Origin: a bacterium
GTDB lineage: Bacteria; SM23-31; JAUVVT01
Length of the DNA: 11,915 nt
Direction: 5' to 3'
NCBI GenBank assembly: GCA_030616165.1
Contig: JAUWXV010000108.1
Span: forward strand, 1-11,915
Under the pieces are notes generated by a model. That model saw nothing but the letters and a program-made list of their open reading frames with translations, searched no databases and was not told where the DNA came from. The position numbers and the translations under genes are program-made. Positions 6,755 through 11,915 of the stretch are shown here, one piece after another. Each line of letters starts with the position of its first letter. Within the stretch, counting starts at the first letter, position 1.

Positions 6755-7345
6755 TTATTCAGTAATTGTTTTTTCTTTTTCAAATTTTACATAATCAGAT
6801 AACCATTCGATTCCCTCCTGAATAGAATTTGCCACTGCCCTCGATGTTATAGTTGCACCGGTGATACTTACGATTTCACCATTGTCTTTGTCAACTTTTA
6901 TGTCGGCTGCAAATTTTCCTGCAAACTGCTTTTGAAACCATGGTTTTTCTTCTCTAGGTCTTATCTCCGTTGATTTTGCTCCCAGCCCGGGTGTTTCCTG
7001 CTGAAAGAGGATTTCTATTGATTCTATAATCCCTTTATTATTTACTCCGACCATAGTTTGGATTCTGCTTGAATATCCCTGTCCATAAGCAATAAATGCA
7101 AATTCGTTAGGTCTTTGAGTAGTATCTTCGGCTGCATATCCCAGGTAGTAAGTTTTTTCATCTATGGTTTTGTTTTCTGTGATAATTTTTGCTCCGGGGA
7201 GAACATGTTCCAAAGCCTCTTTTATTACTCTTTTTCTTTCCATTTCGATACGTGGTCTTGTTATCTTATTTACCCCCGCCAGGGAAAAGGCAGCAGCGGT
7301 ACAAAAAATTCCCAGAATTAATGATAGTTTTATTATATCTTTCAT
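6755..7345 (-). CDS. rnfG: Rnf complex subunit RnfG (covalent FMN)
   Basis: RnfG is a flavoprotein on the outer face of the membrane, anchored by one N-terminal helix (about residues 5-24). It carries FMN attached to a threonine by ApbE. The FMN_bind domain is visible from about residue 85: a QETPGLGAKS segment (116-125) and the attachment motif TGATITS (162-168), with Thr167 the expected flavinylated residue. Its length of 196 residues is normal. No apbE gene is in the window, so flavinylation must rely on one elsewhere. It begins 7 bp after rnfD, and its GGGAG ribosome binding site lies inside the end of rnfD, which fits translational coupling. Confidence 0.96.
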   Translation of the reverse strand: MKDIIKLSLILGIFCTAAAFSLAGVNKITRPRIEMERKRVIKEALEHVLPGAKIITENKTIDEKTYYLGYAAEDTTQRPNEFAFIAYGQGYSSRIQTMVGVNNKGIIESIEILFQQETPGLGAKSTEIRPREEKPWFQKQFAGKFAADIKVDKDNGEIVSITGATITSRAVANSIQEGIEWLSDYVKFEKEKTITE

Positions 7346-7352
7346 ATATCTT

Positions 7353-8378
7353 TTAACTCCCGAATGGTTTAACTTTTAAATACCTGTCCAGAAGTGGTGT
7401 TGTAAGGTTCATCAGGAGGATAGAATATGATACCCCTTCAGGATAACCACCAACGCGGCGTATGATAACGGTAAAGATTCCGCAGCCCAAACCGAAAATC
7501 CACTGTCCTTTTGAGGTGGAAGGTGATGTTACCATATCAGTTGCCATAAAAAAGGCGCCGACGATTAATCCTCCAGAAAGAATATGAAAAAGAGGATCAC
7601 CACTGAAATTACCATTAGGTCCGCCAAATATATAGGTAAATATGGCTACGGTAGCAATATATGAAAGTGGTATTCTATAATTGATATATCCTTTGTAAAG
7701 GAGATAAATGGCTCCAATTAATAGGAGTAAGACCGATGTTTCTCCAATGCATCCCCCTACATTTCCCAAGAAGAGATTCCCATAAGAACCTTTAAGTTCA
7801 GCAATCGTTTGTAAAGCCTGCTGTGCTTTATCTTCAACACTTAGATTGTCTATCGCTTCTTTTAATACAGCGAGGGGTGTAGCAGTAGTAATGGCTGAGA
7901 TTCCGGATTTTGTTCCGTAAATAGGGGCGGTCCAGTCGGTGGTCATGTGAACGGGCCATGATGCAAGCAAAAATGCCCTGCCAAGAAGCGCAGGATTCAT
8001 AGGATTAAAACCTAATCCGCCAAATGCCTGTTTTCCTATTGATATTGCGAAAAATGACCCGGCGACCGGCATCCACCAGGGAACACCACCGGGAAGGTTG
8101 AATGCCAGAAGTATGCCTGTTACAATTGCACTCCCATTCGATAGCGTGGTCTCAACTTTTCTTAATTTCAGGATTGTCCATTCTGTAATAACAGCAGTTA
8201 TGATGGAAATCAGTGTCAGCCATAACGCTCTCACACCGAAAAAATATACAGACCCTAAAAGAGCAGGCATAAGCGAGATAACCACAGCAAACATTATTTT
8301 TTGAGTAGTGTCTTTGGCTCTTATATGGGGAGCGGATGAGACTGATAAGATTTCTTTGGTTGTGATTTGCTCTTCCAT
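7353..8378 (-). CDS. rnfD: Rnf complex subunit RnfD (covalent FMN)
   Basis: RnfD is a polytopic membrane subunit homologous to NqrB and part of the ion-translocating core. The 341-residue protein has about ten hydrophobic segments. The flavin attachment region TTATPLA (164-170) is present, with Thr167 in ATPL the expected FMN-linked threonine. Other family signatures are NGSAIVTGILLAFNLP (81-96), GGLGFNPMNPALLGRAFLL (120-138), GGCIGETS (208-215) and the C-terminal IIRRVGGYPEGVSYS region (305-319). It starts 40 bp after rnfC without a recognisable Shine-Dalgarno sequence, in a leader that contains a perfect 11-bp palindrome. Confidence 0.96.
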   Translation of the reverse strand: MEEQITTKEILSVSSAPHIRAKDTTQKIMFAVVISLMPALLGSVYFFGVRALWLTLISIITAVITEWTILKLRKVETTLSNGSAIVTGILLAFNLPGGVPWWMPVAGSFFAISIGKQAFGGLGFNPMNPALLGRAFLLASWPVHMTTDWTAPIYGTKSGISAITTATPLAVLKEAIDNLSVEDKAQQALQTIAELKGSYGNLFLGNVGGCIGETSVLLLLIGAIYLLYKGYINYRIPLSYIATVAIFTYIFGGPNGNFSGDPLFHILSGGLIVGAFFMATDMVTSPSTSKGQWIFGLGCGIFTVIIRRVGGYPEGVSYSILLMNLTTPLLDRYLKVKPFGS

Positions 8379-8392
8379 AATTTTTTATTTTT

Positions 8393-8417
8393 TTACTTTC
8401 TTTACTAAAGAAAGTAA
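8393..8417. repeat. Perfect 11-bp palindrome between rnfC and rnfD
   Basis: TTACTTTCTTT at 8393-8403 is mirrored by AAAGAAAGTAA at 8407-8417 around a 3-nt loop, directly after the rnfC stop codon. On the coding (minus) strand it is followed by an A-rich run rather than a U-tract, so it is not an intrinsic terminator for the operon. It could be a processing or stability hairpin in the polycistronic RNA. Confidence 0.7.
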
Positions 8418-8418
8418 G

Positions 8419-9744
8419 TTATTTTTTTGCTTCCTGCATAATTTTGAACTTTGCAAACTTTATGTTCTGGACAAGATTTATCCTTGCTGGGCATATATAT
8501 GAGCAGCATCCACATTCAATGCAGTCAAGTGCATTATATTCACCAGCGTCTTCAATTCTTCCGTTTTCTACAAGACTTGCTATAATATTTGGCGTAAGGT
8601 TCATAGGACATATTTCAACGCATTTACCGCAGTTTAGGCAAGGGGTTGTCTTTCCGAATCCTATTTGCTCTGACCTTAAAATTATAATACCTGAGGTGCC
8701 TTTAATCACCGGGGCATTGAGTGAATGCTGTGCTATGCCCATCATTGGTCCACCTATAATGATTTTTTTGGGTGAGTTTACAAAACCTCCGCAGTAGTCT
8801 GTCAGATTTTTTAAAGGGGTTCCAATTCTTACATTTAAATTTTTTTGATGCGTAATATCTCCTGCGACGGTGACGACTCTGTCAATGAGTGGTCTTTTAA
8901 AAGCAACTGCATCGTAGACAGCCTTTGCAGTTCCAACATTCTGAACTAAACATCCAACCTCCATAGGCAGTTTACCGGGTGGAACTTTCCTTCTGGTTAG
9001 GGCATAAATCAATTGTTTTTCAGCACCTTGTGGATATTTGACATCCAGTGAAACGACACCTATTTCGGGAAACTTTGATGAAACGTCTTCCATCTTTTTA
9101 ATAGCATCTGGTTTATTATTTTCAATTCCGACAATTCCTCTGTTCACGCCAAGGATTTTCATGATAATCCTGAACCCTTCGATAATTTCTTCTGTTTTCT
9201 CCAGCATTAACCTGTGATCGCTGGTCAGATAAGGTTCACATTCTGAACCGTTTAATATGGCTGTATCAATTTTCTTTTCTGGTGGGGGAGATAGTTTCAC
9301 ATGAGTAGGGAAAGTGGCGCCCCCCATTCCAGCAATCCCGGCTTCGTAAATCATATTTTTCATCTCTTCAGCAGGAAGATTCATATAATCGGGATTGAAC
9401 TCAATTTTTTCAGAATATTTATCCTCACCGTCACTTTCGATAATAACAGAGTTAACTTCTCCACCGAGTGGGTGAATATGGGGCTGTATTGCCTTGACTG
9501 TTCCCGATATTGAAGCGTGGCAGGGAACTGAAACAAACCCCCCTGCTTCACTTACAGGGTCTCCTGCATTAACCTTATCTCCTTTATTTACGATAATTTT
9601 CGATGGTTTTCCGATATGCTGCTGGAGAGGGATTATTACCTCTTCGGGCAGGGGAATCTCTTCTATGGGTTTTGACTCGGTGTATTTTTTGTTTTCTTTG
9701 GGATGAACACCCCCTTTGAAATTTCTTTTTAATATATCAAACAT
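8419..9744 (-). CDS. rnfC: Rnf complex subunit RnfC (NADH-binding)
   Basis: RnfC is the cytoplasmic NAD(H)-reacting subunit, related to the NuoF/Nqo1 51-kDa protein. The 441-residue protein begins with the typical FKGGVHPKENK segment (9-19). It has the nucleotide-binding loop GIAGMGGATFPTH (136-148) and the flavin-site segment NGSECEPYLTSDHRLM (165-180). Two ferredoxin motifs close the domain: C369-x2-C372-x2-C375-x3-C379P and C408-x2-C411-x2-C414-x3-C418P. The length is close to family members of about 440 residues. It is the first gene of the operon. The start matches family N-termini, yet the leader of AU-rich sequence shows no Shine-Dalgarno sequence. Confidence 0.97.
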   Translation of the reverse strand: MFDILKRNFKGGVHPKENKKYTESKPIEEIPLPEEVIIPLQQHIGKPSKIIVNKGDKVNAGDPVSEAGGFVSVPCHASISGTVKAIQPHIHPLGGEVNSVIIESDGEDKYSEKIEFNPDYMNLPAEEMKNMIYEAGIAGMGGATFPTHVKLSPPPEKKIDTAILNGSECEPYLTSDHRLMLEKTEEIIEGFRIIMKILGVNRGIVGIENNKPDAIKKMEDVSSKFPEIGVVSLDVKYPQGAEKQLIYALTRRKVPPGKLPMEVGCLVQNVGTAKAVYDAVAFKRPLIDRVVTVAGDITHQKNLNVRIGTPLKNLTDYCGGFVNSPKKIIIGGPMMGIAQHSLNAPVIKGTSGIIILRSEQIGFGKTTPCLNCGKCVEICPMNLTPNIIASLVENGRIEDAGEYNALDCIECGCCSYICPARINLVQNIKFAKFKIMQEAKK

Positions 9745-9770
9745 TTTAATTTAAATATTATTATTTTATT

Positions 9771-9799
9771 ATTACATTTGTAGGTGTTTGATTTGTCAA
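9771..9799 (-). promoter_or_regulatory. Sigma70-type promoter of the rnf operon
   Basis: On the minus strand a perfect -35 TTGACA (9799-9794) is followed after exactly 17 bp by TGTAAT (9776-9771), five of six matches to the -10 consensus. Transcription would start near 9764, leaving a leader of about 20 nt before rnfC. This is the best promoter match in the window. Confidence 0.75.
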
Positions 9800-9991
9800 T
9801 CCCTGTTTCATGAGGAATTAAAGATTAAAAAATTCAGACCTGAATTGAAAATAACACTTTTAATAAATTTTAACAAATTAAAAATATTTTTACAAAAATC
9901 AAATAATTATTTTTTGAATCATTTTTTGAATAAATTTTTCGTTTATTTTCGGACTCTTTTAATAAAAAAAAAATTTTTAGAAAAAAAGTAC

Positions 9992-10020
9992 TTGGAGTTT
10001 TAAAAAAGGAGTGTTACATT
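9992..10020 (+). promoter_or_regulatory. Possible nikR promoter overlapped by the operator
   Basis: TTGGAG (9992-9997) and TACATT (10015-10020) are spaced by 17 bp and are moderate matches to -35 and -10. The -10 lies inside the NikR operator, which would allow autorepression. The match is weak and the DNA is AT-rich, so this is a tentative placement. Confidence 0.35.
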
Positions 10021-10037
10021 ATTAAAAAAAATAACAC
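10011..10037 (+). promoter_or_regulatory. NikR operator upstream of nikR
   Basis: GTGTTAC (10011-10017), 13 nt, then ATAACAC (10031-10037): a dyad matching in 6 of 7 positions the NikR box I recall from comparative genomics of several non-enterobacterial groups (GTGTTAC-N13/14-GTAACAC). It ends directly before the GGAG ribosome binding site of nikR, so bound NikR would block its own transcription. A second, matching box lies at 10485-10511. Confidence 0.82.
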
Positions 10038-10048
10038 GGAGACATTTT

Positions 10049-10468
10049 ATGAGTTTTGTTAAGAGATTTGGGGTATCGATGGATGATGTTCTATTGGAAA
10101 AATTTGACGGACTTATTTCTGAGAAGGGTTACAAGAACCGCTCAGAGGCTATACGGGATATAATTAGAGAAAAACTTGTCAGTGATGAATGGAAAAGCGA
10201 AAAGGGTGAAAAGGTGGGAACTGTTACTCTGGTTTACAATCATCATAAGAGAGGGATTTCTGATAGTTTAAATGGCATTCAGCATCATATGAATAGATAT
10301 ATCATTTCAACAATGCACGTCCATCTTGATGAGGGTAACTGTCTTGAGGTAATTGTTGTAAAAGGAGCGGCAAAGAGAATAATGAGTCTTGTTGATAAAT
10401 TAATCGGGTTGAAGGGGGTAAAGCATGGTAGATTTGTGATGACAACAACCGGCAGAGATATAGTTTAA
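10049..10468 (+). CDS. nikR: Nickel-responsive transcriptional regulator NikR
   Basis: NikR is a tetrameric repressor that binds operator DNA when loaded with Ni(II). The 139-residue protein has an N-terminal ribbon-helix-helix DNA-binding domain (about 1-45, with strand RFGVSM and helix [14 protein letters not shown]) and a C-terminal ACT-like metal-binding domain. The square-planar nickel ligands are conserved with the spacing of the E. coli protein: His79, His90, His92 and Cys98 (equivalent to His76, His87, His89 and Cys95). The C-terminal KGVKHGRF is also typical. GGAG at 10038-10041, 7 nt before ATG, fixes the start. Operators flank the gene on both sides, indicating autoregulation and control of the downstream ECF genes. 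It is divergent from the rnf operon. Confidence 0.97.
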   Translation: MSFVKRFGVSMDDVLLEKFDGLISEKGYKNRSEAIRDIIREKLVSDEWKSEKGEKVGTVTLVYNHHKRGISDSLNGIQHHMNRYIISTMHVHLDEGNCLEVIVVKGAAKRIMSLVDKLIGLKGVKHGRFVMTTTGRDIV

Positions 10469-10484
10469 AAATTTTTATATTTAG

Positions 10485-10511
10485 ATGTTACAAATATTTT
10501 ATTAGTAACAC
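10485..10511 (+). promoter_or_regulatory. NikR operator upstream of the ECF operon
   Basis: ATGTTAC (10485-10491), 13 nt, then GTAACAC (10505-10511). Spacing and half-sites agree with the box before nikR, and the two boxes have their single mismatch on opposite arms. It lies between nikR and the S-component gene, directly upstream of a perfect -10 box, where a bound repressor would cover the -35 region. Confidence 0.85.
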
Positions 10512-10516
10512 TCGTT

Positions 10517-10522
10517 TATAAT
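10517..10522 (+). promoter_or_regulatory. -10 box of the ECF transporter operon
   Basis: A perfect TATAAT lies 5 bp after the NikR operator and 34 bp before the S-component start codon. The expected -35 position falls inside the operator and has no good TTGACA match. Its placement relative to the operator is what makes it credible. Confidence 0.55.
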
Positions 10523-10556
10523 AAAGGTTCTCATAAATAACCAATCAATAGGAAGA

Positions 10557-11066
10557 ATGTCATTCAGAGGAAGGGATATAGTTATAGGTTCAATTTTTAG
10601 CGGACTTGGAGTTGTTTTTCCGATAATGTTTCATCTTGTTGGACTTGGTTCGGTATTTTTACCGATGTTTTTGCCGGTAGTCACTGCTGGATTTTTGGTA
10701 TCTTTTCCCGTAGCGTTTTCTATAGGGTTAATAACACCTTTATTTTCGTCAGTGATTACAGGGATGCCGCCAATTTTTCCACCTGTAGCGCCTGTTATGT
10801 GCATTGAATTATCTATTCTTACGGGTTGTGCATCTCTATTTTATAGAAATTTGAGGTGGAATATCTGGTTAAGTTTAGTCTGTGCGATAGTTTTTTCAAG
10901 AACAGTCTATTTGGTCATTATTTTATTAATTGTGCCTTTAATGAAACTACCACCCGGTGTATTAACTATTGCTGCAGCAATTTCGGGGATTCCAGGAATT
11001 ATCCTTATGATTGCTGTTGTACCTCCAGCAGTAAAAATGGTTGAAAAAAAATTCCATTCTTTTTGA
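10557..11066 (+). CDS. ECF transporter substrate-binding (S) component, nickel-regulon type
   Basis: This is a 169-residue membrane protein with about five to six hydrophobic helices, of the size and pattern of ECF-type ABC transporter S components. Recognisable segments are LGSVFLPMFLPVVTAGF (30-46), SVITGMPPIFPPVAPVMCIEL (65-85) and the C-terminal SGIPGIILMIAVVPPAVK (143-160). I recall these from a family of ECF S proteins of unassigned substrate, often with LPMHIP where this protein has LPMFLP. It is not canonical NikM/CbiM: those begin with Met-His metal ligands and are longer, whereas this starts MSFRGRD. The operator before it and the CbiQ-type gene behind it argue for uptake of nickel or a nickel-linked compound. 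The start is preceded closely by AGGAAG, an unusually short spacing. The substrate is inference. Confidence 0.75.
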   Translation: MSFRGRDIVIGSIFSGLGVVFPIMFHLVGLGSVFLPMFLPVVTAGFLVSFPVAFSIGLITPLFSSVITGMPPIFPPVAPVMCIELSILTGCASLFYRNLRWNIWLSLVCAIVFSRTVYLVIILLIVPLMKLPPGVLTIAAAISGIPGIILMIAVVPPAVKMVEKKFHSF

Positions 11067-11096
11067 TAAACTTAAATTGTCTGTTAATTTATCAAA
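11062..11096 (+). repeat. Hairpin between the S-component and methyltransferase genes
   Basis: TTTGATAAA (11062-11070) pairs with TTTATCAAA (11088-11096). Continuing inward, TTAA pairs with TTAA after one bulged C, giving about 13 bp around an 8-nt loop. It overlaps the stop codon of the S gene and ends 14 nt before the methyltransferase ATG. It has no following U-tract, so it is more likely an RNA stability or translation element than a terminator. Confidence 0.6.
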
Positions 11097-11110
11097 TCAG
11101 GCAGTATAAA

Positions 11111-11701
11111 ATGGAAAATCATAGAAAATACTTTGATAGTATTGCTTCAGAATGGGATAGTTTATTTTCTGAGGAAGAAAGGATAAAGGAAGCGGTTGAT
11201 TTAATGAATATATCTCCGTATGAGATAATACTCGATGTCGGCTGTGGGACAGGAAGGCTTATCCCTCATCTTAAAAAAAGATTAAAAAATAGTGGAAGGG
11301 TTTTCAGTTTGGATTTATCATTGAAAATGCTGTTGAATGCAAAAATGAAGAAATATTCAAGATTGGCGGAATTTGTTAATGGATGTGTGGAACATCTGCC
11401 TTTTAAGGAAAAGAGGTTTAGCAGAATTATATGTTTTGCAGTTTTTCCACATATTATTGATAAAAAAATGTCGGTTAGAGAATTTAACAGACTTTTACAA
11501 AAAAAAGGGATACTGAATATTTTTCATCTGAGGAGCAGAGAAGAGTTAAATGAATTTCATAAGAATATAGGGGGAGTTTTAAGTGAAGATTTACTTCCAG
11601 ATGAAGATACTATGAGAAGAATTCTTGAAAATGGCGGCTTTAAGGATATTATTATCGTTAATAAGCCTTCTTTTTATCATACTCAATGTATAAAGGTTTA
11701 A
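11111..11701 (+). CDS. Class I SAM-dependent methyltransferase
   Basis: This is a soluble methyltransferase of 196 residues from the ATG at 11111. The SAM site is intact: motif I LDVGCGTG (41-48), an acidic residue ending strand 2 (Asp68 in SLDLS), and the VEHLPF segment (93-98) followed by an FSRIICF strand, as in UbiE/Methyltransf_11 proteins. The C-terminal half has a distinctive pattern HLRSREELNEFHKNIGG (139-155), then LLPDEDTMRRILENGGF, and several His and Cys residues (His139, His150, His190, Cys193). I recall relatives with this H-x-x-S/G-R-E-E-x-N-x-F-H segment but not their substrate. A TTG at 11063 is an alternative start overlapping the upstream stop; the ATG fits the usual N-terminus (YFDSIASEWD) better. 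It lies between S and T genes of an ECF transporter, 7 bp before the latter. Confidence 0.88.
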   Translation: MENHRKYFDSIASEWDSLFSEEERIKEAVDLMNISPYEIILDVGCGTGRLIPHLKKRLKNSGRVFSLDLSLKMLLNAKMKKYSRLAEFVNGCVEHLPFKEKRFSRIICFAVFPHIIDKKMSVREFNRLLQKKGILNIFHLRSREELNEFHKNIGGVLSEDLLPDEDTMRRILENGGFKDIIIVNKPSFYHTQCIKV

Positions 11702-11708
11702 TATAGAT

Positions 11709-11915
11709 ATGAGTGATGGGGCAAAAATTCTTATTTTTATAATTTTTGTTGTTTCAGCGATATTAATTCCTGAAAAGAATTTTTATTTATACATTTTGCA
11801 TTTTTCGATTGTAGTTTTTTCTCTCTTTTATTTTAAGATGAGGTTTATGGATTTTTTAAAAAGGTTATTGGTTGGTCTTCCTTTTGTTTTAGTTGTTTCT
11901 TCAACTGCCTTTTTG
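11709..11915 (+). CDS. cbiQ: ECF transporter transmembrane (T) protein, CbiQ-type, N-terminal part
   Basis: This gene is cut by the window end: 69 codons from the ATG at 11709 remain open. The product begins with a helix (about 6-20), a short loop with Pro21-Glu22, a second helix (about 26-42), then MRFMDFLKRLLVGLPFVLVVSS. The pattern of two short N-terminal helices followed by an amphipathic K/R-LL-LPFVL stretch is typical of the N-terminus of CbiQ/EcfT proteins, which couple S components to the ATPases. An AAAGG inside the end of the methyltransferase gene lies 11 nt upstream. The ATPase (CbiO/EcfA) is expected just outside the window. The family call rests on the N-terminus and context only. 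Confidence 0.7.
   Translation, partial: MSDGAKILIFIIFVVSAILIPEKNFYLYILHFSIVVFSLFYFKMRFMDFLKRLLVGLPFVLVVSSTAFL

Larger units (their letters stand above)
9745..10048. other. Divergent rnfC-nikR intergenic region
   Basis: This 304-bp, very AT-rich region holds the rnf promoter at its left end and the NikR operator and nikR leader at its right end. The middle (about 9800-9990) is low-complexity A/T sequence with no gene I can support. The rnf promoter and the NikR operator are more than 200 bp apart, so direct NikR control of rnf is not suggested by position. Confidence 0.7.

Noticed and set aside
8393-8417. Palindrome considered as an intrinsic terminator after rnfC
   Set aside because: On the coding strand no U-tract follows, and termination here would silence the rest of a complete operon.
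8444-8797. Plus-strand open frame of 117 codons inside rnfC
   Set aside because: It is antisense to the RnfC ferredoxin domain and has no initiation signal.
9788-10003. Plus-strand open frame of 71 codons between rnfC and nikR
   Set aside because: It starts with TTG without a Shine-Dalgarno sequence and its product is almost only Phe, Leu, Lys, Asn and Ile from A/T runs. It overlaps the rnf promoter, so it is a composition artefact.

Overview
The window is AT-rich DNA from a bacterium that uses standard code. It carries a complete Rnf complex operon in the order rnfC-D-G-E-A-B, the order I associate with acetogenic clostridia, Thermotogae and various uncultured anaerobes. Together with NikR, a nickel/cobalt-type ECF transporter and good AAGGAGG-like ribosome binding sites, this points to an anaerobe that couples ferredoxin/NAD redox chemistry to an ion gradient and needs nickel enzymes such as hydrogenase or CO dehydrogenase. 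No rRNA or other marker gene is present, so I do not name a phylum.

Left part (1-3803): a pair of REP-like palindromes lies at 37-114. It is followed by a D-2-hydroxyacid dehydrogenase gene, a small gene of unknown function, and, convergent on the other strand, an atypical Nramp-superfamily transporter whose metal-binding motifs are replaced. A poorly informative 551-bp gap leads to a small two-helix membrane protein gene with a strong RBS. That gene ends in a perfect 16-bp-stem terminator, which can also serve the rnf operon arriving from the right.

Middle (3987-9799): the minus-strand rnfCDGEAB operon has a recognisable promoter (TTGACA, 17 bp, TGTAAT) and no visible Shine-Dalgarno sequence for rnfC. 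RnfC, D, G, E, A and B keep their flavin and iron-sulfur signatures, so the complex should be functional. The operon is tight except for a 388-bp gap between rnfA and rnfB. A repeat element fills that gap: about 265 bp bounded by 17-bp perfect inverted repeats and holding two 40-bp palindromic units.

Right part (10011-11915): nikR, then an operon of an ECF substrate-binding (S) protein, a class I SAM methyltransferase and the start of a CbiQ/EcfT-type transmembrane protein cut by the window edge. NikR-type operators (GTGTTAC-N13-GTAACAC-like) lie just before nikR and just before the S gene, so nickel-loaded NikR probably represses both. The S protein is not a canonical NikM/CbiM: it lacks the N-terminal Met-His metal ligand. 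A methyltransferase sits between the S and T genes. This NikR-controlled ECF module with a methyltransferase is the best candidate here for an undescribed nickel or nickel-ligand uptake system.
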